From: an uncultured Oscillospiraceae bacterium
Lineage (GTDB): Bacteria; Bacillota; Clostridia; Oscillospirales; Oscillospiraceae
Length of the DNA: 12,566 nt
Assembly (NCBI GenBank): GCA_934655935.1
Contig: CAKUHJ010000045.1
Location: 1 to 12,566, forward strand
Direction: 5' to 3'
How positions within the stretch are numbered: the first letter of the stretch is position 1; every line of letters begins with the position of its first letter. A program made the position numbers and the translations under genes. The notes under the pieces were generated by a model. It had not been told where the DNA came from, ran no database searches, and saw nothing but the letters and a program-made list of their open reading frames with translations. Below, in pieces: positions 7,040 to 12,566 of this stretch.

Positions 7040-8155
7040 ATGATCTATCTGGACAATTCCGCAACCACAAAGCCCTGCCCCGCCTGCGTGCAGGCCATGC
7101 AGGAGCTGCTTACGGACTGCTGGGGCAACCCCTCGTCCGTCCATGCGCTCGGCATTGCCGCCGAGCAGCGCCTGAAAACCGCACGCGGCCAGGTTGCACG
7201 CGCGCTCGGCGCGGAGCCGGAGCGTGTGTTCTTTACCTCCGGCGGCACCGAGGCGGACAACTGGGCCATCTTCTCCGCCGCCCAGCGCCTTGGAAAGCGC
7301 AGCCGCCATATCGTCACCACCGCCGTGGAGCATCATGCGGTCCTGCACCCCATGAAGGCCCTGGAGGCCAGGGGCTTTGAGGTCACCTATCTTTCTCCGG
7401 ACGAAACCGGCTTCATAAGCGCCGACGCGCTCCGTCAGGCGCTCCGCCCCGATACCATTCTCGTCTCCGTCATGATGGTCAACAACGAATCCGGCGCCGT
7501 CATGCCCATCCGGGATATGCTCCGGCTGACCCGCCGGCTGAGCCCCCTTGCACTTTTCCATACCGACGCTGTTCAGGGCTTTCTGAAGCTGCCCTTCCAG
7601 GCAAAGTCGCTCGGCGCAGACCTCATCTCCGTCTCCGCGCACAAAATTCACGGTCCAAAGGGCACAGGCGCGCTTTACATCCGTCCGGGCCTTTCCCTTC
7701 CGCCCTATCTGCACGGCGGCGGTCAGGAGCGCAATTTCCGCTCCGGGACGGAAAATCTCCCCGGTATCTGCGGCTTCGGCGCAGCCTGCGAGGCCTTTTC
7801 GCCCGAATCCATCGCGCACATGCATGCGCTGCGCACCCTTGCGCAGCAGGAGCTTTCCAGAATTCCGGGCCTGGTCCTGATCGGCAGGCAGGACGCGCCC
7901 CACATTGTCAGCCTCTCTCTTCCCGGCCTTCGTTCGCAGGGAATCATCAACTGCCTGCAGTCGGACGGCGTCTATGTCTCGGCCGGCTCCGCCTGCTCGA
8001 AAGGCCACCGCAGCCACGTTCTTGAGGCCATGCGCCTGCCGCCTGCAGTCATTGACGGCTCCGTCCGCGTTTCCTTCTGCGAAAGCAATACCGAACAGGA
8101 CGTTTTCGCTCTCTGCGAAGCGCTCACCCGCGCCAAGGCCGCGCTCAAGGGCTGA
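7040..8155 (+). CDS. Cysteine desulfurase, NifS/IscS class
   Basis: PLP enzyme that removes sulfur from L-cysteine as an enzyme-bound persulfide and passes it to Fe-S cluster assembly or tRNA thiolation. The product is 371 aa, a usual length for small clostridial NifS-like proteins. It starts with the typical MIYLDNSATT, has FTSGGTEADN (65-74), H99 in EHHA (stacks on PLP), DAVQG (176-180), the PLP lysine K202 in SAHKIHGPKG, GGGQERNFRSGT (226-237), and catalytic C319 in SAGSACSKG. The C-terminal VRVSFC is conserved as well. It starts 12 nt after mnmE behind a weak GCGAGG. The pairing with mnmE suggests it could feed the 2-thiolation of U34, done by MnmA, but an Fe-S scaffold or ThiI cannot be excluded as acceptor. 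None of these acceptors is in the window. Confidence 0.95.
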   Translation: MIYLDNSATTKPCPACVQAMQELLTDCWGNPSSVHALGIAAEQRLKTARGQVARALGAEPERVFFTSGGTEADNWAIFSAAQRLGKRSRHIVTTAVEHHAVLHPMKALEARGFEVTYLSPDETGFISADALRQALRPDTILVSVMMVNNESGAVMPIRDMLRLTRRLSPLALFHTDAVQGFLKLPFQAKSLGADLISVSAHKIHGPKGTGALYIRPGLSLPPYLHGGGQERNFRSGTENLPGICGFGAACEAFSPESIAHMHALRTLAQQELSRIPGLVLIGRQDAPHIVSLSLPGLRSQGIINCLQSDGVYVSAGSACSKGHRSHVLEAMRLPPAVIDGSVRVSFCESNTEQDVFALCEALTRAKAALKG

Positions 8156-8277
8156 CGTTTGCGCCGGTCCGGCCTGCCGGCGTGCGTGCCTTCGTCCGCC
8201 GGCGCCTTCCACATTTGCACAGCATTCTCCACATCTTGTGTTATTTCGACACCGCTTCCAACAATTTATTGTAGCGC

Positions 8278-8315
8278 ACGGGCCGGCTTCGCGGGATTTT
8301 GCGAGGCCGGCCCGT
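8278..8315 (+). repeat. 15-bp inverted repeat (strong hairpin) upstream of noc
   Basis: The arms 8278-8292 and 8301-8315 pair over 15 positions (one G-U), with the outer part ACGGGCCGGC against GCCGGCCCGT, around an 8-nt loop GGGATTTT. As RNA this is a very stable hairpin. There is no T-run on either side, so it is not a textbook intrinsic terminator in either direction. It sits between the desulfurase and noc, 64 nt before the noc ATG. A weak dyad ACAAT-TT-ATTGT at 8261-8272 lies just upstream. Confidence 0.6.
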
Positions 8316-8379
8316 TAAAATAGGGTCAAGCCGTCCGCCTTCCGGCGTCTGCGGCGTCTTTTTTAGGGAGGGCTGCCGC

Positions 8380-9192
8380 ATGGCCAAAAAACGCGAGCTT
8401 TCGGTCCTGGAAACCGGGAAGGTGCTCTATCTTCCCGCCGCGCGGATTCGCCCGAATCCGGCCCAGCCGCGCCGGGTCTTTGACCCGGAGGCGCTGCAGG
8501 AGCTTGCCCAGTCCATCCGGCAGTACGGCGTCCTCCAGCCGCTGTCCGTCCGGCGTACGCCGGGCGGCTATGAGCTTGTCGCCGGCGAGCGCCGGCTCCG
8601 CGCGGCCGGTCTTGCAGGCCTTGAAACCGTCCCCTGCCTTCTTGTCAGCGTTTCGGATGAGGATTCCGGCCTTCTCGCGCTGATTGAAAATCTTCAGCGG
8701 CGCGACCTTGACTATCTGGAGCAGGCCGCCGGACTTCTGCGCCTGATGCGTCAGTATCATCTCAGCCAGGAGCAGGCCGCCGTCCGTCTTGGAAAAAGCC
8801 AGTCCGCCGTGGCAAACAAGCTCCGCCTTCTCCGCCTTCCGCCTTCCGTTCTTCAAAGGCTCCGGGAGACAAAGCTCACCGAGCGCCACGCCCGCGCGCT
8901 TTTGCGCCTGCCGGACGAGGCAGCGCAGCTCCGCGTGCTGGAGCTCATCGTCAAAAACGACTGGACCGTCGCAAAGACCGAGCAGTATCTTGACGCGCAG
9001 CTGGCCGCGCCGAAAAAGCGTACGCCGCCGCGCTTTGCCCTCCGGGACGTGCGGCTTTTTTTCAACTCCGTCGACCACCAGCTCTCCATCATCCGGGCCG
9101 CCGGCTTCGAGGCCGGCGCGGACCGCCGGGAAACGGAGCAGGAATTCATTCTGACCATCCGCATTCCCAAAAGGAGCACAAACCCGAAGTGA
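8380..9192 (+). CDS. noc: ParB-family nucleoid occlusion protein Noc
   Basis: ParB-family CTP-dependent DNA clamp. The Noc branch blocks division over the chromosome, whereas ParB/Spo0J segregates the origin. The product is 270 aa. The N-terminal domain carries the CTP-binding motifs GERRLRA (69-75) and ENLQRRDL (103-110). The central helix-turn-helix is at about 128-175. Residues that in published ParB/Noc comparisons separate the two specificities read Q141, K147 and R169 here (SQSAVANKLRLL, TERHARAL), the Noc pattern, rather than ParB's R, T and G. The C-terminal dimerisation region follows residue 210. The N-terminus (MAKKRELSVL) shows no clear amphipathic membrane-binding helix like that of Bacillus Noc. 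The ATG at 8380 is chosen for GGGAGG at 8366-8371. An upstream in-frame ATG at 8299 lies within the hairpin loop and has no RBS. A strong terminator follows. Confidence 0.85.
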   Translation: MAKKRELSVLETGKVLYLPAARIRPNPAQPRRVFDPEALQELAQSIRQYGVLQPLSVRRTPGGYELVAGERRLRAAGLAGLETVPCLLVSVSDEDSGLLALIENLQRRDLDYLEQAAGLLRLMRQYHLSQEQAAVRLGKSQSAVANKLRLLRLPPSVLQRLRETKLTERHARALLRLPDEAAQLRVLELIVKNDWTVAKTEQYLDAQLAAPKKRTPPRFALRDVRLFFNSVDHQLSIIRAAGFEAGADRRETEQEFILTIRIPKRSTNPK

Positions 9193-9218
9193 ACTCCCTC
9201 TGCGCTTTATGGAAGATG

Positions 9219-9250
9219 ACCTCCGCCGGCCGCACCGGCGGAGGTTTTTT
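9219..9250 (+). terminator. Intrinsic terminator after noc
   Basis: The 11-bp perfect stem ACCTCCGCCGG against CCGGCGGAGGT (9219-9229 with 9235-9245), with loop CCGCA, is followed by T6 at 9245-9250. It lies 27 nt after the noc stop and separates noc from ppdK. Confidence 0.93.
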
Positions 9251-9311
9251 GTGATAATCTCCAAAACCGTTGTTTCTAACAAAATTTTTACGCAAAACAC
9301 GACTTTTCAGT

Positions 9312-9339
9312 TTGCAAATCTGCCGAAAAGTGCTATAGT
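9312..9339 (+). promoter_or_regulatory. Promoter of ppdK
   Basis: -35 TTGCAA at 9312-9317 (4 of 6), 16-bp spacer, -10 TATAGT at 9334-9339 (5 of 6) with an extended TG element (TGC at 9331-9333). The predicted start near 9346 gives a leader of about 84 nt. The -35 box lies in the palindrome TTTGCAAA (9311-9318), and a wider dyad CTTTTC/GAAAAG (9303-9308 and 9325-9330) flanks it, so a regulator may bind here. Confidence 0.65.
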
Positions 9340-9370
9340 ATAGTTTTGTCTGGAATATCTGAAAAAACAA

Positions 9371-9406
9371 GGACGATACGAAGCCAGGAGGAAGACGTCC
9401 GGCTTC
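9371..9406 (+). promoter_or_regulatory. Possible H-type pseudoknot in the ppdK leader
   Basis: Two crossing complementary pairs are visible: GGACG (9371-9375) with CGTCC (9396-9400), and GAAGCC (9380-9385) with GGCTTC (9401-9406). Loop lengths are 4, 0 and 10 nt, the last being purine-rich AGGAGGAAGA, which suits a classic H-type pseudoknot. If the pairs cannot coexist, they are mutually exclusive hairpins. The ppdK ribosome binding site begins only a few nucleotides further on. No known riboswitch class is recognised. Confidence 0.35.
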
Positions 9407-9429
9407 AACATTGGAAAGGGGTTAACCAA

Positions 9430-12063
9430 ATGTCTCACAAGTACGTCTATCTGTTCTCTGAGGGCAACGGCAAAATGCGCGAGCTTCTGGGCGGCAAGGG
9501 CGCAAACCTTGCAGAAATGACCAATCTCGGCATGCCGGTTCCGCAGGGCTTCACCATCACGACCGAGGCCTGCACGCAGTATTATCGCGATGACCGCCAG
9601 ATCAACGCCGAAATCGAGGCGGAGATCATGGATTATGTGGAAAAGCTCGAGGAGATGACCGGCAAAAAGTTCGGTGATCTGTACAATCCGCTGCTTGTTT
9701 CCGTCCGCTCCGGCGCGCGCGCTTCCATGCCCGGCATGATGGATACCATCCTGAACCTCGGCCTGAACGACGAGGTCGTCGTGGCCTTCGCACAGAAGAC
9801 CAACAATCCCCGCTTTGCATACGACTCCTATCGCCGCTTCATTCAGATGTACTCCGACGTCGTCATGGAAGTCGGCAAGAAATACTTCGAGCAGCTGATC
9901 GACGAGATGAAGCTTGCCCGCGGCGTCAAGCTGGACACCGAGCTTACCGCGGAGGACCTGAAGGAGCTGGCGGACAAGTTCAAGGAAGAATACCATGAAA
10001 AGCTGGGCGAGGAGTTCCCGCAGGACCCGAAGGTCCAGCTCATGGGCGCCATCAAGGCCGTTTTCCGCAGCTGGGATAACCCCCGTGCGATTTACTACCG
10101 CCGCATGAACGACATCCCCTCCGATTGGGGCACCGCCGTCAACGTCCAGTCCATGGTCTTCGGCAATACCGGCGACACCTCCGGTACCGGCGTCGCCTTC
10201 ACCCGCAACCCCGCCACCGGCGAAAAGAAGCTCTTCGGCGAATTCCTGATGAACGCGCAGGGCGAGGACGTCGTCGCCGGCATCCGCACCCCGCAGACCA
10301 TCGACCAGCTGGCCGAGGTCATGCCCGAGGCCTACAAGCAGTTCACCGATATCTGCGCAAAGCTGGAATATCACTATCGTGATATGCAGGACATGGAGTT
10401 CACCATTGAAAACAAGAAGCTCTACATGCTTCAGACCCGCAACGGCAAGCGTACCGCTGCCGCCGCTATGAAAATCGCCTGCGACCTGGTCGACGAGGGC
10501 ATGATCACCGAAAAGGAAGCCGTCGCCATGATCGACCCCAAGAGCCTGGATTCGCTGCTGCACCCCACCTTTGACGCAGCCGCCCTGAAAAAGGCCAAGA
10601 TCATCGGCACGGGCCTTGCCGCCTCCCCCGGCGCAGCCTGCGGCAAGATCGTCTTCACCGCCGAAACCGCAACCGAATGGGGCAAGAGCGGCCAGAAGGT
10701 CGTTCTGGTCCGTCTGGAAACCAGCCCCGAGGATATCGAGGGCATGCACTACGCGCAGGGCGTTCTGACCGTCCGCGGCGGCATGACCTCCCACGCGGCT
10801 GTCGTCGCCCGCGGCATGGGCACGTGCTGCGTCTCCGGCTGCGGCGCCATCAAGATGAACGAAGAAGCCAAGTACTTCGAGCTCTCCGGCAAGACCTACA
10901 AGGAAGGCGACTGGATCTCCATCGACGGCTCTACCGGCAACATCTACGGCGAAAAGATCAAGACCGCCGCCGCCGCCATCTCCGGCGACTTTGACCGCCT
11001 GATGACCTGGGCCGACAAGTTCCGCAAGCTCGGCGTCCGCACCAACGCCGACACCCCGCACGATGCCGCGCAGGCAGCCGCCTTTGGCGCCGAGGGCATC
11101 GGCCTGTGCCGTACCGAGCACATGTTCTTTGAGGCCGACCGCATCAAGGCCATGCGCGAGATGATCGTCTCCGAAACCGCCGAGCAGCGCGAAAAGGCGC
11201 TTTCCAAGCTTGAGCCGATCCAGCAGGGCGACTTTGAGGCCATTTACGAGGCCATGAAGGGCCGTCCCGTGACCATCCGCCTTCTGGACCCGCCCCTGCA
11301 TGAGTTCCTGCCCACCGACCCGAAGGACGTCGAGGACCTTTCCAAGGAAATGGGCATCACCGTTGAGCACCTGAACCACGTCATCGCAAGCCTGCACGAG
11401 TTCAACCCCATGATGGGCCACCGCGGCTGCCGTCTGGACGTTACCTATCCGGAAATTGCCAAGATGCAGACCGCTGCCATCATCAAGGCCGCGCTTGCCG
11501 TGCGCAGCCGCAGACCCGCATGGAAGATCGTTCCTGAGATCATGGTCCCGCTGGTGGGCGAGGCAAAGGAGCTTGCCTTTGTCAAGTCCGTCATCGACCA
11601 GACCGCTAAGAAGATCATCAAGGACGCCGGCTCCGACATGGAATACAAGGTCGGCACCATGATCGAAATCCCGCGTGCCGCCCTGACCGCCGATGAAATT
11701 GCGAAGGAAGCCTCCTTCTTCTCCTTCGGCACGAACGACCTGACCCAGATGACCTTCGGCTTCAGCCGCGACGACGCAGGCAAGTTCCTCGCCTCGTACT
11801 ATGACCGTAAGATCTACGAGTCCGATCCGTTCTCCAAGCTCGATCAGACCGGCGTCGGCCGTCTGGTGAAGATGGCTGCGGACCTTGGCCGTCAGACCCG
11901 CCCGGACATCAAGCTCGGCATCTGCGGCGAGCAGGGCGGCGATCCCTCGACCGTCGAGTTCTGCCATTCCATTGGCCTGAGCTACGTCTCCTGCAGCCCG
12001 TTCCGCGTACCCATCGCGCGTCTCGCCGCCGCGCAGGCCGCTATTAAAAACGCGGGGAAATAA
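9430..12063 (+). CDS. ppdK: Pyruvate, phosphate dikinase
   Basis: Cytoplasmic enzyme converting ATP, phosphate and pyruvate to AMP, pyrophosphate and PEP, reversibly; in anaerobes it often works in the glycolytic or anaplerotic direction. The product is 877 aa, the usual bacterial length. The N-terminal ATP-grasp domain begins with LLGGKGANLAEM and contains SVRSGARASMPGMMDT (91-106) and GTGVAFTRNPATGEKKLFGE. The swivelling phosphohistidine domain has GGMTSHAAVVARGMG with H455. The C-terminal PEP/pyruvate barrel has R561 (GLCRTEHMFF), R617 (IRLLDPPLHEF), FGTNDLTQ, and catalytic C832 in ICGEQGGD. All key residues are present. The ATG at 9430 is chosen for GGAAAGGGG ending 8 nt upstream; in-frame codons from 9346 lie in the leader. 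Codon choice is more uniform than in neighbouring genes (for example AAG for Lys, few rare codons), which suggests high expression. It is monocistronic, with its own promoter and terminator. Confidence 0.98.
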   Translation: MSHKYVYLFSEGNGKMRELLGGKGANLAEMTNLGMPVPQGFTITTEACTQYYRDDRQINAEIEAEIMDYVEKLEEMTGKKFGDLYNPLLVSVRSGARASMPGMMDTILNLGLNDEVVVAFAQKTNNPRFAYDSYRRFIQMYSDVVMEVGKKYFEQLIDEMKLARGVKLDTELTAEDLKELADKFKEEYHEKLGEEFPQDPKVQLMGAIKAVFRSWDNPRAIYYRRMNDIPSDWGTAVNVQSMVFGNTGDTSGTGVAFTRNPATGEKKLFGEFLMNAQGEDVVAGIRTPQTIDQLAEVMPEAYKQFTDICAKLEYHYRDMQDMEFTIENKKLYMLQTRNGKRTAAAAMKIACDLVDEGMITEKEAVAMIDPKSLDSLLHPTFDAAALKKAKIIGTGLAASPGAACGKIVFTAETATEWGKSGQKVVLVRLETSPEDIEGMHYAQGVLTVRGGMTSHAAVVARGMGTCCVSGCGAIKMNEEAKYFELSGKTYKEGDWISIDGSTGNIYGEKIKTAAAAISGDFDRLMTWADKFRKLGVRTNADTPHDAAQAAAFGAEGIGLCRTEHMFFEADRIKAMREMIVSETAEQREKALSKLEPIQQGDFEAIYEAMKGRPVTIRLLDPPLHEFLPTDPKDVEDLSKEMGITVEHLNHVIASLHEFNPMMGHRGCRLDVTYPEIAKMQTAAIIKAALAVRSRRPAWKIVPEIMVPLVGEAKELAFVKSVIDQTAKKIIKDAGSDMEYKVGTMIEIPRAALTADEIAKEASFFSFGTNDLTQMTFGFSRDDAGKFLASYYDRKIYESDPFSKLDQTGVGRLVKMAADLGRQTRPDIKLGICGEQGGDPSTVEFCHSIGLSYVSCSPFRVPIARLAAAQAAIKNAGK

Positions 12064-12089
12064 GCCCTAAAAAACGCATCGCGATATGC

Positions 12090-12127
12090 ATGCCCCCAAC
12101 CGGCTAAGCCGGTTGGGGGCATTTCTT
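12090..12127 (+). terminator. Intrinsic terminator after ppdK
   Basis: A perfect 15-bp stem (12090-12104 with 12108-12122), including CCCCCAACCGGC against GCCGGTTGGGGG, closes on a 3-nt TAA loop and is followed by the T-rich tail TTTCTTG. It lies 26 nt past the ppdK stop. An ATCGCGAT palindrome at 12078-12085 precedes it. Confidence 0.9.
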
Positions 12128-12129
12128 GT

Positions 12130-12228
12130 TCAGATGCTGATGATTACCGTTTTATCTTCCCATTTCTTTCGGAAAAACTTCATCCCGATCGCATGACAAT
12201 ACTCTCGTGACCTCTTATAAGCCCCCAT
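12130..12228 (-). CDS. Very short open frame, possible gene remnant
   Basis: The minus strand encodes a 32-aa peptide starting MGAYKRSREY and ending KTVIISI. The frame is open without an ATG back to a stop at about 12267. The composition (charged, with hydrophobic VIISI end) looks more protein-like than random, but AGGCGG lies only 2-3 nt from the ATG, too close to be a good ribosome binding site. It may be the 3' remnant of a gene once continuous with the accessory DNA on the right, or chance. No family is recognised. Confidence 0.15.
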   Translation of the reverse strand: MGAYKRSREYCHAIGMKFFRKKWEDKTVIISI

Positions 12229-12270
12229 TTCCGCCTGTTCCGCGCGCGTCTGTAGTAATCCATGTGGTCA

Positions 12271-12306
12271 AAAACGCTTCCCGCTCAAAAGAACGGGAAG
12301 CGTTTT
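12271..12306. terminator. Bidirectional intrinsic terminator
   Basis: The stem AAAACGCTTCCCG (12271-12283) pairs perfectly with CGGGAAGCGTTTT (12294-12306) around a 10-nt loop. Flanking A- and T-runs give a T-tract in both directions (TTTTCT on plus, TTTTTG on minus). It would stop minus-strand transcription coming from the regulator gene at the right edge, and back up the ppdK terminator. Confidence 0.8.
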
Positions 12307-12325
12307 CTATGTTCAAGGTGTCTGC

Positions 12326-12354
12326 ATTGTAACTCTGGGCAGAGGGTTATGCAA
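12326..12354 (-). promoter_or_regulatory. Possible minus-strand promoter with internal dyad
   Basis: Minus strand: TTGCAT at 12354-12349 (3 of 6), 17-bp spacer, TACAAT at 12331-12326 (5 of 6). The spacer contains the dyad CTCTG-GG-CAGAG at 12333-12344, placed like an operator. Transcription from near 12319 would meet the bidirectional terminator within about 50 nt. The rest of 12307-12422 shows no convincing gene. Confidence 0.3.
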
Positions 12355-12422
12355 GTGGTTTCTGCGGGGTAGCAACTCAAAGATTGAGCCGCTATAGACA
12401 AAGAATAGCCCCATCACGAAGA

Positions 12423-12566
12423 TCACTTTTCCAGAAGATCCTCCATTGTGCAGCCAAGGACTTTGGCAAGGCTGAGAACCGTTTCCGCGCTGGCTTTATT
12501 GATATCCTTGTTGTGCTGCTCGTACATCTGGATCGACCGGAGGCTGACGCCGCTTCGCTTGGCAAG
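12423..12566 (-). CDS. XRE-family helix-turn-helix regulator, 3' end only (partial)
   Basis: The last 47 residues of a minus-strand gene whose start lies right of the window; the stop TGA is at 12425-12423. The visible part begins LAKRSGVSLRSIQMYEQHNK and ends CTMEDLLEK. It matches the second half of a Cro/C1-type helix-turn-helix: the recognition helix with the S.R.IQ.YE pattern, followed by A...L..LA..L.....DLL. Such regulators are common in accessory and mobile DNA of gut Firmicutes. The GC of this segment is lower than the ppdK side. Target and length are unknown. Confidence 0.85.
   Translation of the reverse strand, partial: LAKRSGVSLRSIQMYEQHNKDINKASAETVLSLAKVLGCTMEDLLEK

Noticed and set aside
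8162..8205. GC-rich complementary segments after the desulfurase, considered as a terminator
   Set aside because: Short 6-7 bp alternative stems and no T-run; expected by chance in such GC-rich sequence.
6254..8212. Long minus-strand open frame across mnmE and the cysteine desulfurase
   Set aside because: Both plus-strand genes carry complete catalytic motifs; the antisense frame has low-complexity Gly/Arg/Ala content and no recognisable domain.
8326..9300. Minus-strand open frame opposite noc
   Set aside because: Antisense to a well-supported ParB-family gene and runs through its terminator.
9307..11967. Very long open frame on the strand opposite ppdK
   Set aside because: It is an artefact of GC-rich codon bias antisense to a perfectly conserved ppdK; no RBS or family motif.
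12313..12414. 33-aa minus-strand open frame after the XRE gene
   Set aside because: No ribosome binding site, composition looks random, and it overlaps the candidate promoter.
1..12566. CRISPR arrays, tRNA genes, insertion sequences, parS sites
   Set aside because: I saw no regularly spaced repeats, tRNA-like cloverleaf with TTCGANNC arm, transposase motifs or TGTTTCACGTGAAACA-like site.

Overview
The window looks like chromosomal DNA of a GC-rich, spore-forming Clostridia-class Firmicute. A gut Oscillospiraceae/Ruminococcaceae-type genome fits best, but the genus cannot be named from this sequence. The reasons are a gerA-type germination operon, a Noc-type ParB protein, a Clostridium-like pyruvate phosphate dikinase, strong AGGAGG-type ribosome binding sites and TTGACA-17-TATAAT-like promoters. 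GC is high inside genes and falls sharply at both ends of the window.

Layout. Positions 1-388 hold, on the minus strand, three tandem strong promoters and an AT-rich leader that most likely feed a ribosomal RNA operon lying just left of the window. Immediately upstream, also on the minus strand, is a three-gene germination operon (gerAA, a shortened gerAC-like gene, gerAB; 385-3279) with a candidate sigma-G promoter. A divergent plus-strand run starts at 3477: a FemX/MurM-type aminoacyltransferase, a divergent alanine racemase-like enzyme, mnmE and a NifS-type cysteine desulfurase, with gaps of 12-16 nt. After a structured 224-nt gap comes noc (8380-9192), closed by a strong terminator. ppdK (9430-12063) has its own promoter, a leader with a possible H-type pseudoknot, and a strong terminator. 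The last 0.5 kb is lower in GC and holds a bidirectional terminator, a possible minus-strand promoter and the 3' end of an XRE-type regulator cut by the window edge.

How the genes work together. The gerA cluster would encode a nutrient germinant receptor in the spore inner membrane. The FemX and racemase pair points to peptidoglycan precursor or cross-bridge chemistry. MnmE and the cysteine desulfurase both fit modification of tRNA wobble uridine. MnmE, Noc and the nearby rRNA operon are typical of origin-proximal Firmicute DNA, although the usual partners mnmG and rsmG are absent here. PpdK interconverts pyruvate and PEP.

Most genes are ordinary. The less ordinary items are: an inverted repeat at the predicted +1 of each of the three rrn promoters; gerAB coding sequence running through the first rrn promoter; a GerAC-like protein reduced to its N-terminal domain with no lipobox cysteine; the aminoacyltransferase/racemase pair; a possible pseudoknot before ppdK; and a promoter facing a terminator near the right edge. 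I found no clear evidence of a wholly new multi-gene system.
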